NCBI GenBank assembly: GCA_963682175.1
Contig: OY821786.1
Span: 26,930,501-26,994,500 of the forward strand
DNA: 64,000 nucleotides
Reading direction: 5' to 3'
From: Triglochin maritima
Taxonomy: Eukaryota; Streptophyta; Magnoliopsida; Alismatales; Juncaginaceae
The translations under genes were made by a program, and so were the position numbers. The notes beneath the pieces were generated by a model. The model searched no databases. It worked only from the letters and a program-made list of their open reading frames with translations, and was not told where the DNA came from. Positions 20,058-32,100 of this stretch are shown here, in pieces (the first letter of the stretch is position 1; every line of letters starts with the position of its first letter).

Positions 20058-22610
20058 TGGGGAATGTCCTTATGTTCCCCCGGAGCCTGAGTATGAGCAT
20101 ACATTTTCCCAAAATGTTCAATATGACCATTACGCATCCGCGTACAACCAGAGAAGGATGGATTAGTGGGGTGACAATTCTTATTCAAATTCTTATACTT
20201 CATTTTCACCCCAGTATCCTCCTCCCGAATACCTAGAATTCTACCAACACCCCACTTCAAATCATTGGACTCATTCTCAGCCCATCAACACTCAACCCCA
20301 AAATTTCCCAAACTCTGACTTGGACCTCATAGTTGATTGTTGAACGTTTTAATTAAACCACAAGTGCACGACCGCGTTGAAGCGGTGGTCAATACGGGTC
20401 GTCCTCAGGGAGGTGAGCAGCCTCTCGTTTGCACGAAATCAAGTGGCAAAAATAGGGAAGAGAGTTGATTATGCTACGCTACACTACAAAGTATGAAGTA
20501 TGAAATGCGAAAGAAAGCAACAAACGATTAACTAAAACTAAACTAAGAACGAAAGACGAGTGCTGGAATTCAGAAATGGAAAACCCCTAATGGGTGGAGT
20601 GAGTGCACACATGCAAAGAGGTGGGTGTTGAACACATTCTTTAACCACAAATGAAGGTGGTGTTATCATGCATAGGAAGTGTTTAAATGTTATGGCAAAA
20701 CCTATCAATCTATTCACCAACCTAGTTGATTAACATTTACATATACAAGTTGTTTATTTCAGAACCTCAACAAGCATGAGAGGTGTCTAAACATTTTGGC
20801 AAAACTCATCAAGTTATAAATTCTATCCTAAACAAGCAAGCATACACTCATGTTTTATCAACACATTGTAAATAAAGCATTCATTCCATTCTCTAATGCA
20901 TGTATAAACATCAACTCCACCCCCAAAGGGGATGGAACTACTCACTACACATTATACTAATTATTAAACTAAGCAAGGAAAACATATTAACTAAACTACT
21001 AAAACTAATGAAATTAAATTAGACAAAGTAAAACAAGCAAAATGAAACTAATAACATAACAAAGAAACTTTTATTAACAAATGACTCAGATTTCAAGTAG
21101 CATCCTCCTACTTTAGTGTGTGCTTCAAGGCCTCACTTCTAGTAGGAAGAATAGCCACTCAAAATATGGAGTGATTACATTAGAAGGTGAAGAGTTCTAT
21201 TTATAGCCAAAGAAAAGGCAATCCGGGACAATCCCCCGATGTGGGACTAAACAAATACCAAAAATAACCTAAACATCCTCTAATACATGTGCTGGAGAAA
21301 GTTGAGCGGATCCAGAGTGATCTGGACCGCCAATTAGCGGTCCCAGACCGCAAATTGGCGGTCCATAAAGTTTGGATCGGGTTGGAATTTGTTGTGGGAT
21401 TTTCTTGCTGGTATTGTTTGTCTTGGATGCGGTTACTTGACTTGTTGGAGCTCCGACCCGAATAGAATTGCCAAAATACTCCCCATGATGGTGTGGAGTT
21501 TTTTGTTTTGCTCTTTGGTCATTTGGCTTTACGTTCAGGTCCTTCTCCCTTGTATCTTAGTCCCCAGATCTCACAATTCAGTCCATTTTCCCAGCTTTTG
21601 GGTCCTTTTATGCTTCATCTCTTCAAACCTATTTATTTCTGAAATTCAAACATAAAAATCGTAACATAGCATTGTTTAGGTGAAAGATAATGGATATAAG
21701 ATACGAATATAAGCATGAAATGATGTCAATCATTGACCGCATACCTGATTCCTTGAAACAAACTTTCCTTACGTTCATGGAAACCACTCAACAATCCATA
21801 CAAAATATGGCACTACAAGTGAGTCAAATGACACAGCAATTACGTGAACGTGAGGAGAGTAGCTTTTTTGTCAACATGAGGATTCATCTTTTGATATCGA
21901 ACCACCACCACATCAACAAATTCAAAGCACAATCTTTCAAAGTCAAACTCCTAGTCAGTCTGAGGGACTTGGGGTTTCAATTCATAATCACTTGGTAGAG
22001 GATTCGATTCCAATTGAGAAAAACATGGACCAATTTCATTATGAGTCGGCACAGGATTGTGCCTTATCTTTTTGTCCCGTGGCCCTTGAGCCACATGATC
22101 TTCATGTTGTGCCTCTTAAGGACTCACCTCTGGTGGAGCAAGAGCTCCCTAGTACCCTCAATTTCAAACAACCTGATGAGAGTTTGCCTCTCACTATTGT
22201 TCCTGATCATCTTGGAAATGATGGAACATCAAACAACTACATTGCTCATGAGGGTATTAGGAGTTCCTTGGAGGATACCTTGGGTATGAGACCCACTTTT
22301 TGTTCGCCTGGTGAGTCGGACATGCCAAACGAGGTTCTTGACCTCGTTCCGACCCACCAGCCTGTTGGTTGGAGAGTTTGGATTGACGATCATAACTTCA
22401 ATACTGCAACGAGAGAAACTCTACTTCTGTTGCCTCTTATTTCCTAAACTCTAGAAAGGTTCAAGCTCTTTTAGTTTGATCCTTTGAATGAGACGCCTTT
22501 GCGTCCAATTCATGAACCTCTCCTTTCATCTTGTGCTCTTTGTGAGGTGGCCCAAACATGAGTATTCTGGCCCCGCGTGGTGTCATGTTCCCTTTCCAAG
22601 TGCATTGACC
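20058..22610 (+). pseudogene. Family 2 Gag-like remnant of element D, split by a solo LTR
   Basis: The part 20058-20333 corresponds to 51087-51355 of element F, starting at the zinc-knuckle end (ECPYVPPEPEYEHTFSQN in F). The part 21733-22610 continues with DRIPDSLKQTF, then SFCPVALEPHDLHVVPLKD and a C-terminal block with PVGWRVWIDDHNF and FDPLNETPLRPIHEP. Frameshifts and stops (for example near 22447 and 22473) break the frame. Capsid and protease regions are absent, as in F, so their absence is a family property rather than decay. Confidence 0.7.
20334..21732 (-). repeat. Solo family 2 LTR nested in gag
   Basis: On the minus strand it begins TGATTGACATCATTTCATGC and ends AACAATCA, with the CGTGCACTTG block near the end. 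A palindrome pair is centred at 21333.5 and 21354.5, again 21 bp apart. The disrupted gag resumes on both sides (GACCTCATAGT / TTGACCGCATACC). A clear 5 bp duplication is not visible, so the solo LTR may derive from unequal exchange. Confidence 0.75.
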
Positions 22611-24214
22611 CACTTTTGCGGTTCCCATTTGATGTTTTTTGACAAATGAAGATGGGAACTTATGTTTGTACATAGTTATATATAAAAAAGTACAATAAAA
22701 GACTCCTTCAGTGAGTAGCGATTGTTGTGGGCTCCAACCCTTGAGTTTTTGGGCCACATTTCGTTCACGTATTTGTATCCCTTCTTTAGCATCTCACATG
22801 TTTTGAGGGAATTCGGGTTTGTGTCTATCACTATAACCATGAACTTCCTGTTACGCTTCATGTTGGTGAGATCTTTCCTTTTTCATGCATAAATCCTTGT
22901 AGTATCTTGTTCACATTCATTGAGGACAATGCATGAAGTAGGTGTGGGGGGTGTTTTACGTGTGTACATAGTCGAGTCTTTTTCATTTGGTTTTGTTTTC
23001 TTTGGTGTGTATTGATAGTGTCATGTTAGTGTGCTGCATTTAATATCGATATATTTGATTTCCATGATCCTTGGGTGACTTGTCTTCTTTTGCTTGCCTA
23101 GTGCTTAAAAATTTTCACATTTCTTTCAAAATCTTCATGTGTTTGTGAAAGAAAATGTTTTGTGGGTTTTAGCATGTGCAAAACCGTTGAGAGGCAAAGT
23201 AAAAAGAAAACTCCCAAAATTGTCTTGAACTTGATGCATTAGGATATCTAGTACAGTGGCTTTAGGACTTTTCGAGTCGCTAGGATGCACCCCGGTTTTC
23301 CCTCGGGGGGCGAGTAATCATAGGGTTTCAGTACTCAAACATTTAAAGAAGTCCACCCTGAACCTAGTGAGTCAATAATTCGTCTCTGTTAATTTAATGA
23401 AGTTTGTTGTAGTCAAGGACCCTTTAAATCTTGTTGTGAGACATTAAGTGTAGGGGTTTTGGTTCATGTGTAGATAAGAAATAAGTGAGTAGGTGTTCTC
23501 TCTCCTCGCACGGCTTCTATTACTCTGTAAAGTAGGTCTGAGGGGACTTTGTGCCTGGTGCTTTCGAGTCATCTGACTTGGGATGCACCGACCGAAATCC
23601 TGTTACACGGGTGGTCGGGATTGCCCTATGTGGAGATTTGGGGAAAGGTGTACATGATAATGTAACTCCTCATGGGCAATGATGCACGAAACCTGACCCT
23701 GGGAGAATGAAGCTCAAACTAATAAAAAGAACAGAAGAAAAACAAAAAAATGAGTAAAGAAAAAAATGGTAATGCAAATAAGAACCTTAATGGACTTTAC
23801 ACTTTGTATCACTTGAGGATGTTGAGGTTGTCCATGTCTTTCACTTAATTCCTTATTTAACTTGCACGAATGGTTCATTAGGCTAGGTGTGTGGATTGAT
23901 TACCTATATAGAGTCGGCCCGTAGGATTACCACGTCCAATGATCGACAAAATTTGTCCATCGAGTCGAGTGTCTAGATTGAATAATGCATCTTGTTCGGA
24001 TTTTGTGGGTATATCCGCTGAAAACCCTCAGGAGACAACACTCCTCCTCCTTGGCGACAAGGAGGTTTAACGGCTTGTTGCACGTGCTAAGTGCAACCGT
24101 GATTCCTACGAAAGTGAGTTTGGATTTCCCTATTTTTCGTATGCTTTTTCTTTCTTTTATTTTTCTCTTTCTTTGTTTTGCTCGAGACTAGCAAAAGTTC
24201 GGTGTGGGGGTATT
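22611..24214 (+). other. 3' non-coding region of element D with internal and terminal purine tracts
   Basis: This region is highly similar to 52257-53891 of F and, inverted, to 58316-59560 of C. It holds a conserved GAGGACAATGCATGAAGTAGGTGTGGGGGG tract (in two parts, 22920-22950) and a terminal GGTGTGGGGGTATT tract (24201-24214) beside the LTR. An antisense open frame of 61 codons lies at 22676-22861. No sense gene is seen in the 1.6 kb. Confidence 0.65.
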
Positions 24215-25765
24215 TGATTGGCATCATTTCATGCATATCTTTGTGTCTTATATCCATTATCTTTCACCCCAAACAATGCTATGTAACGAGTCTTATGTTT
24301 AGTTTTCTGGAATAAGTAGGTTTGAGAAGGAGAGACTATAAATGGACCGAATAGCAAGGAAAAGGACTGAGTTGAGAGACTCGAGGACTAAGATGCAAGG
24401 GAGAATGACCTGAACATAAGACCGAAGGACCAAAGAGCAAAACAGAAAAGTCCACACCATCATGAGGAGTATTTTGGCAATTCGATTCAGGTCGGAGCTC
24501 CAATAAACGAAGTATATGCATCAAAGACCGACAAAGATATCCAGAAAAGCCCACAACAAATCCCAGCCAGATCCAAAGTTTATGGACCGCCAATTGGCGG
24601 TCTGGAACCGCGAATTGGCAGTCCGGATCTCTCCGGATCACTCCAAGTAGAGCAAATGTATTAGTGTTTGTTTAGGCTATTTTTGGTATTTGTTTAGTCC
24701 CATACCGGGGGATTGTCCCGGATTACCTTTTTCTATGGCTATAAATAGAACTCCTCCTCCTCCATTATAAACTACCCATTGCTTGGTGGCATTCTCTCTA
24801 CTTGGAGTGAGCGTTGAAGCAAAACTCAAGTTGGAGAAGATTGCTACCTTCAATGTGAGTGTTTGTTAATAAAATAATTGTTCTTAGTTTCTTTTAATCT
24901 TGTCTTTTAATTCTTGCATGTTTCTTTAGTTTATGTTCCTTTCAATTAGCTTCTTTAATATTCCTTTCTTGCTTAGTCTAATTTCATTTCAGTAGAATGT
25001 TTCATTTAATTTAGGTTGTAGTGCAATGATTAGTGAGTAGTTCCATCCCCATTTGGGGGGTGGAGAAATATGTGATATGATCATGTGGTGTATTAGGTGT
25101 GTGTTATCTTAATCCCTTGAGCCTTATATGATTTCCATAATCATCTAATGAGATTTCACTCTTATCTTTGATATGCTAATGCTCTTGAATGAAGATTAGC
25201 TTATGCTTATATTAGTGGACCTATTTTATGGGGAATGATAAGATGAGGATATTGATGGAATTGATGAAGGAAACATGATTTGTAGTTGCATGTACTCTTG
25301 TTGTCTTTACCTTGGTTAATGCCTTGTATGTTTTAATGATAATGTGCTATCTTATTTCATGTGGAGGCATAGTAGGGTCTAGTCTTTATACATGAGTTCA
25401 TTTAGCCTCATTCCAATTATTGTCTTGTATGTTTTAATGATATTGTGTTATCTTAATTCATGTGGAGGCAAAGTTGGATGTAGTTTTATGATTTCATGCA
25501 CTACATGTTGTGAGGATCATAATTGAGCACACACATCTTTATATTCACATTATTTCTCTACCCCATATGGGGTTTAGTTTTATCGCTTATCTTCCATTTC
25601 CTTTTGCATTTTAGTGTAGGTTAGTGTAATCAATCTTTCTCTCCTTTCTTTCCCACTCGTCTTCGAACAAACCAAAAGTCGGCACACCTCCCTTTGGATC
25701 GACCCGTATTTGTCACGGCTTCAACGCAGCCGTGCACTTGCGGTTAATGTAAAACAAATCAATCA
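24215..25765 (+). repeat. Family 2 LTR shared by elements D and B
   Basis: It begins TGATTGGCATCATTTCATGC and ends AAATCAATCA. It is the 3' LTR of D and is followed directly by leader sequence of element B, so it also acts as B's 5' LTR. Palindromes centre at 24593.5 and 24614.5 (21 bp apart), with TATAAATAG near 24741. The primer site normally found after an LTR is missing downstream. Confidence 0.8.
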
Positions 25766-26002
25766 CTGGGCTCTGTGGTCTTCATCGTAGGGAAGTGAGG
25801 CGTGTTGTGGTCATGTGACCTCGCAGTTAGGCGTCGTCTACCTTAAGGACCCATAGCCAGCCTATGCTTGTGTGAGCCGTGTTTGCTAGACTAGGCTTCT
25901 ACCCTCACCCACGCTACATCTAGGGATTCTTCCCTTGTCACCTGAGTCTTCTTCTCCTTTATTTTGTTCGACTAGTCTGCTCCTCTGATTACACCTTCTG
26001 TT

Positions 26003-26880
26003 GTGTCTAGTTATTTAGTCGAGTCAAGTATTTTATGCGAGGTTGAGCATTTTAAACCTCAATATGTGAGCATGCTTCCTACCTTCACTACTAATAAGAA
26101 GGATTTGTATATCTTTATACGTGAATTCAATGAGGTATGCTCCATGTTCAAGTTTCAACAGCATGATGAGGATTCATTCCGGTTGAGGATGATTTCTTTC
26201 GTGTTGAAGGATAACACGAAGAAAAGGATGTACAACCTCCCAACGAACTCGATTCGGTCTTGGGATGAATTCATGACCATTTTTCCAAAGAGATTCTTCC
26301 CCCAAAAGAAGACTGAACAGATACGGCACCAGATACATCAAATGTATCACACTGAGACTGAATCGTTTCATGCTTTCTTTGAGAGGTTCAAAGACCTTTT
26401 CCTACAGTGCCCTCATCATGGAACTCAGTTGTGGTAGTTGTGCCAAATTGTTTATGAGGGCCTTAACCACAACACCTGCACATTGTTGGAATCGATGTGT
26501 CAGGGTGATTCCCAAATGAAACTCATTGATGAGTTATGGGATACTTTTGAATTAATGGCTAAATGTACCATTGAGTGGGACACCATGAGAGAGCCACCAG
26601 CTGCCAGATCTTCTGGTCAATCTAGATCATACCAAGTTGAGTCAACTATCATGTCTGAGGCAAAAATGGTTGTTGTCATGTGTAGGATTGAGAGTTTAGA
26701 GTTGGACCGAGCTCCTGTAGCTCAGGTCACTACTTCCGCGTGTAGTAGGTGTGGACTTACGGAACATGGTGATATGGAATGTGCTTATGCTCTAAGTGAT
26801 ATAAAGCATGAAAATGCAATGTATCAACAGTGTCCCCGTAACGACCCGTACAGTCACTCCTACAACCGGGGATGGCGAAA
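26003..26880 (+). pseudogene. Gag (capsid domain and zinc knuckle) of element B, first part
   Basis: The capsid (retrotrans_gag) domain is clear: MLPTFTTNKKDLYIFIREF, then SIRSWDEFMTIFPKRFFP and QCPHHGTQLW. An in-frame TAG near 26436 replaces a Gln codon at the usual QLCQIVYEGL motif. Beyond it a zinc knuckle of the form CSRCGLTEHGDMEC follows (C-x2-C-x4-H-x4-C kept). The N terminus has no ATG in frame. The frame runs to the copia insertion at 26883 and resumes at 36861. Gag would form the particle; this copy is dead. Confidence 0.8.
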
Positions 26881-26882
26881 GT

Positions 26883-29038
26883 TGTAGGATTTCGTGTCCC
26901 TATGTATGTATATATTTTAAAATTTTAATATAACATACAAGATCGTTTTTCATATTTTCAGCAATTTTATGTACATCTATTTGTGTTTTATTCTAATAAC
27001 ATGCAACCTGCATTTATTAAAATAATCCACAAAGATAGAATCATACCTAAAGGTTCTCTAAACCTTTTTGATGATACGGAGTCGCGTTGCCCACTGAATC
27101 GTCAACGGAATTGCCTCCGAGTATTCACCAAACGCTAAACAAAGTTAAAGGAAAATGAGCTAGCCAATCAATCTCTAACAAGATTTAGAATCAAGCTAAT
27201 TACCCCTCTTTAAGCTCCTGAGAATCTTATCTCCAAAACTTAAATTTACTAAGAGATTTTTGTGCTGATTAGGGAGAGATTAATGAGATAAAGAATTTTG
27301 CATGTCTTAAAACAAGTAGGAATAGGTGCCCTTTTTATAGGCTCCCAAAACATCCTTATCAAGAGCTATTATTTAGCCATGATCCCTTATTTTTCTCTCC
27401 TAAAATTAATCTCTAAATTCCACATAATCACCCACAAAAAACATTTTAATTAAATCTGGAATTATTCCACCCATGATTTAATTAATCTCTTAATAATTCA
27501 GGAAGAATCGTTCTTGTTCGGTAGACCGAGAATTATTCGGTCAACCAAACCATTCAGTTATAACACGTGTTCAGTGCACCGTGAGCTAGACGGTCGACCG
27601 AATCCGTATGAGAATAATTCTCTGGAAGAATTCGGACGAACCACGTCTTTTAATCGGTCTACCGTTGACCCACCAAAATCGCTCCTGGGACATAGTCATC
27701 GGATGACCGGGTCACCTTCGGTCTACCGAAAATACTACTTCTCTGTTGACCGTGCACACTCGGTTAACCGAACCTGATTGTCCAGGCACTCCAGACAATT
27801 ACCCGTTCTCTATTCGGTTAACCGATCCGAAGATACCCCGGTCGACCGAACCATGAATGGTTCACCGTGTTTGACCCCGATTTTACCTTTGTCAAATTTT
27901 GGATTTATTTCCAACAAAAGTTGATCTTTTGGGGGTTTTTAGCAATGCACATTCTATATATATCATCATATGTAATATTAAATTATTACACCCCATAATA
28001 TATACCTGATATGAATTTATTATGATTCTAATTATGTCAATTCTCATGACATATTGATTTTAATTAATTCACCACATGTGTCCTATTTTCACATGAAACC
28101 CGACACATCATATGAACTTAAAATCAACCCTCTTGTTTCCCATTTTTTTGCTGTGACCTATAGGAGGATCTAAGCCAAATTGGCAGTGATATTAAACACT
28201 TAATATCTCAAACTATAAGTGGTATCTAGCTACACATTATAGTTACCTAATTAGCATAGATGTCTTTGTTCCACCCGAACCAAAACACGATCCATTTAGT
28301 GATGTAAGTGCACCACTTGTGTCCGTCCCTTGCCTCATGATATTAAGAATATATACAAAGTAGAAATGTGTCACCTTTGTATTATATTCATTTCTTGATC
28401 TCTGTAAGCTAATTATAACTATGTGACTTAACTCAAGTCACATTGTGCATATTATAATTTTGCTTTATCAAGGGGCCCACTAATATCATCACTCAATTAA
28501 GAGGAACAATGATAATCGTTTGACTAGCTATCTTTTCCAGCACAAGTCATGTTCAACCAACTATTGCCGTTATCACTACATTCATTGGTAGCTTTTGACA
28601 ATAATCAAATTAAACACTTCTTGAGTGAAAAGATATAAGTCTCATATCATAGGATCCAAGACACAGTAAAACATTAATGACACGAAACACAATTCCATAA
28701 TGTTTTACTTGTTAGGTCTATTCAATATATAAACTAATAAAAGTAATATTTTCCTCTTTTATATACTCGTGTCGTCAATTATTTGTAGAGCTACAACAAT
28801 CGATGACCAACACGACAATCTTATCTCGGTAATTAATGTTCCATGTTAACTACAATGATTGTGAATAACTTTTGATTTATGTAAATCATTATCTTTAGAG
28901 CACTACGGTTGAGGACCAAGCGCCTCTTCCTTAACACTTCCAAAAGACGAATACTATAATCAAGGAACAAAATGTTTGTACATTCAATTCATAATAATTG
29001 ACATATAAAAGTAAAACTTTTAGAACACATTCCTTTCA
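26883..29038 (-). repeat. 3' LTR of the nested copia element
   Basis: 2156 bp. On the minus strand it begins TGAAAGGAATGTG and ends in CGAAATCCTACA. It is collinear with 34691-36860, with scattered substitutions and small indels. One difference is the loss, near 27800, of about 20 bp that the other copy has at 35611-35636. Confidence 0.9.
27333..27867 (-). promoter_or_regulatory. Paired CGGTNNACCG palindromes and TATA box in the copia LTR
   Basis: Palindrome centres at 27523.5/27542.5, 27576.5/27595.5, 27704.5/27723.5 and 27843.5/27862.5 are each 19 bp apart, and 27747.5/27765.5 are 18 bp apart. The TATA box (TATAAAAAG on the minus strand, about 27332-27340) lies about 180 bp downstream in the direction of transcription. 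The other LTR holds the same sites from 35329 onward. Confidence 0.7.
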
Positions 29039-29050
29039 ATCTCCCACTTG
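29039..29050 (-). other. Polypurine tract of the nested copia element
   Basis: The minus strand reads CAAGTGGGAGAT directly against the LTR start TGAAAGG. This is the standard copia plus-strand priming tract, next to the stop codon of the polyprotein. Confidence 0.85.
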
Positions 29051-29126
29051 TTATCAAAGTTTTCTCTCACATACATTCTCAATGTATAAAACAATAATAA
29101 CTAGGTTAACCCTCTCTAATCACTCA

Positions 29127-32100
29127 TCAAGACAATCCACATGGTTCCTTAGACCCATGGACTCGAAAATGCATTTCGCCCTTGGCTTGGGATAAGGGTT
29201 TGGTGAATGGATCAGCTGTGTTGCTGTTTGTGTCCACCCATAACAGATTTATTTTGCCCTCGTCGATGAAGTCACGTGTGACAAAGTACTTACGATCCAT
29301 GTACTTCACTTTGTGGTGTGATTTGGGATCCTTGATTTGCGAGATAGATGCACTATTATCGCAAAATAGCTCTACTGGTCCTTTGCTCGAGGGAACTACT
29401 CCAAGCTCTTCAAGGAACTTCTTAATCCACACTCCTTCCTTGGTCTCTTCAGTGACAACCATTACTTCGGAAGCGGTGGTTGAGTCGGCCGTAGTGGTTT
29501 GCTTCCAACTACGCCAAGTCACAACTCCACCATTTAGAAGGTAGACGTATCCTGATTGCGTCCTTCTATCGTCGGGATCACTCATGAAACTCACATCCGA
29601 ATAGCCCTCGGCTATTAATTCCCTTTGTCCTCCATAAACAAGAAACTTAACTTTCGTCCGGTTAAGGTACCTCAGAATATTCTTGACCGTAGTCCAATGC
29701 TCAGGACCTGCGTTGGATTGGTGACGACTTGTCACGCTTAGAGCATACGAGACATCAGGTCTTGTGCAAGTCATCGCGTACATGATCGATCCTATTGCCG
29801 AAGCATAAAGGATATCTTTCATGTACTCCAAGTCTTTACGTGATTCAGCACGTTGAGACTTCTTGAGTTGCACACCCATACTCATTGGCACACTGCTCTT
29901 TTTGGAGTTGTTCATGTTGAACCATTCCAAGACTTTGTCAATGTATGTACGTTGACTTAGGCCAATGAGTCTACGGGATCTATCTCTATATATCTTGATC
30001 CCCAAGATGTATTGAGCCTCACCCATATCCTTCATCGAAAATGCAGATTTCAATGAACTTTTCGTTTGCTCAAGCAAAGGTATATGATTTCCCATGAGGA
30101 GTATGTCATCGACATATAAGATCAAGAACACTATGTGGCTCCCACTAACCTTCTTGTATATACAATGTTCTTCCTTACTTTGGACGAAGTGAATCTTTTT
30201 GACTTCTTCGTCAAAGCACTTGTTCCATCTCCTTGATGCTTGCTTCAATCCATAAATGGATCTTTGAAGCTTGCATACTTTCTCGCTATTCTTTGGGTCT
30301 TAAAAACCTTGAGGTTGTACCATGTACACATCCTCATCCATGTTCCCATTAAGGAACGTCGTTTGTACATCCATTTTCCATATCTCATAATCATGAAATG
30401 CGGCAATAGCGAGCATAATCCGAATAGACTTGAACATGGCAACCGGTGAAAAAGTTTCATCATAGTCAATTCCTTGAACTTGAGTGAAACCTTTTGCTAC
30501 AAGCCTCTCTTTGTAGGTTGTCAAGTTCCCATCCATGTCTATCTTCCTCTTGAAAACCCATTTATTTTGAATGACATTTTTCCCATGAGGAATGTCAACC
30601 AAGTTCCACACTTGATTATCATACATGGATTCTATTTCGGATTCCATGGCCTTGAACCATAATTTGGAGTCCTTTCTTTCCATTGCTTCTTGAAAGGTCG
30701 AGGGATCATCGGTATCTAGTACCATGATCTCATGAAGTCCCAAATACATATCAGGTTTCTTCCTTTCCCTCGTTGGTCTTCTAAGTTCTTTTGGTTCTAC
30801 GTGTACTTCTCGAACTTCTTCCACAATTTCTTGTGGAATTGGTTCGTGTTCAATTCTCGAACGTACACTAGGTGGGGAGGATTGAGTTTCTCTCACAAGT
30901 TTTTGCGAAGGTCTCTCACTCACGCTCCCACTAACCAAAGGAATCTCGGTTGGGCCTTCATGATCTTGAATGTCACCATTCATATCATGATCTTGTAGAA
31001 TATCTTGAGTCTCCTCAAGAACAACTCTATTCCCACTATTTATTCTTCCCAGAAATTCCTTTTCTAGAAATACGCCATCCCTCTCTACAATCACTCGATT
31101 GGAGGTTATATGCCAATAGTAGTATCCTCTTGTCTCACGAGGATAACCTATAAAGAAGCACTTATCTGCTTTTGGTTGAAGTTTGGTCGACATCAATCTT
31201 TTGACGTAGGCCTCACAACCCCAAATCTTGAGTAAATTGAGCTTAGGTGTTTTACCACTCCATAGCTCATAAGGCGTTTTCTCTACGGATTTGGATGGAA
31301 CATTATTTAGTGTGTAAGCCACAGCTTCTAGTGCATAACTCCAAAAGTAAAGCGGCAATTCAGCTTGACCATTGATCGAACCATGTCGAGTAATGTCATA
31401 TTCCTCCTTTCGGATACCCCATTCCACTGAGGTGTACCGGGAGGGGTGAGTTGTGGTACAATACCACACTCCTTTAGGAATGAGTCAAATTCGGTACTTA
31501 AGTACTCACCTCCACGATCCGTTCGTAGAGACTTGATTTTCTTATTGAGTTTGTTCTCTACTTCATTCTTGAATTCCTTGAACTTGTCAAAGGATTCACT
31601 TTTGTTTCTCATTAGATAAATATAGCCATAACGACTATAGTCATCCGTGAACGTAATGAAGTACCTAAAACCGTCTCTTGCACTAGTACTCATTGGACCA
31701 CATACATCGGAATGTATCAAATCCATCAAGTCATTTGCTCTCGGTCCTTTCTTCTTGAAAGGCCTCTTGGTCATTTTGCCCATTAGGCAAGGTTCGCACG
31801 TCTCCAATGATTTAAAATCAAGTTGACCAAGAAGGTTAGCTTCTTGCAATTTCTTGATGCGTTTTTCATTTATGTGACCCAGACGATAGTGCCACAAGAG
31901 TGTATCATTCACATGAGTAGTTTTAAGTCTTTTGTTGTTGATGTTTAAGATTTGTTTATTATTCAATTCAAGCAAATAGAGACCATTCCTTACGAATGCA
32001 TTTGCATAGAAAATACCATTCTTCGATATAGACAAGCAAGAATTTGAAATATTTATATTAAAATTATCCATATCCAAACATGATACAGAAATAATGTTCT

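Larger units (their letters stand above)
18316..25765 (+). mobile_element. Family 2 Athila-like element D, gag-only, two LTRs, with leading 3' fragment
   Basis: The order is: a 3' internal piece (18316-18636), an LTR lacking its 3' end (18637 to about 20050), a gag remnant (about 20058-22610), a long 3' non-coding region (22611-24214) and an LTR (24215-25765). The 3' piece at 18316 duplicates that at 23885-24214, so an older LTR or element must have preceded it. The left LTR is joined directly to gag, with primer site and leader deleted. A solo LTR of the same family in opposite orientation interrupts gag at 20334-21732. No protease, reverse transcriptase or integrase is present. Confidence 0.75.

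Noticed and set aside
20334..21732. Canonical insertion with 5 bp target duplication
   Set aside because: Flanks ATAGT and TTGAC do not match; I could not find a duplication with shifted ends, so it is reported only as a solo LTR.
29182..29544. 120-codon plus-strand frame, similarly 2285-2647 and 39301-39535
   Set aside because: These are shadows of copia or gypsy polyprotein genes on the opposite strand or in another frame.
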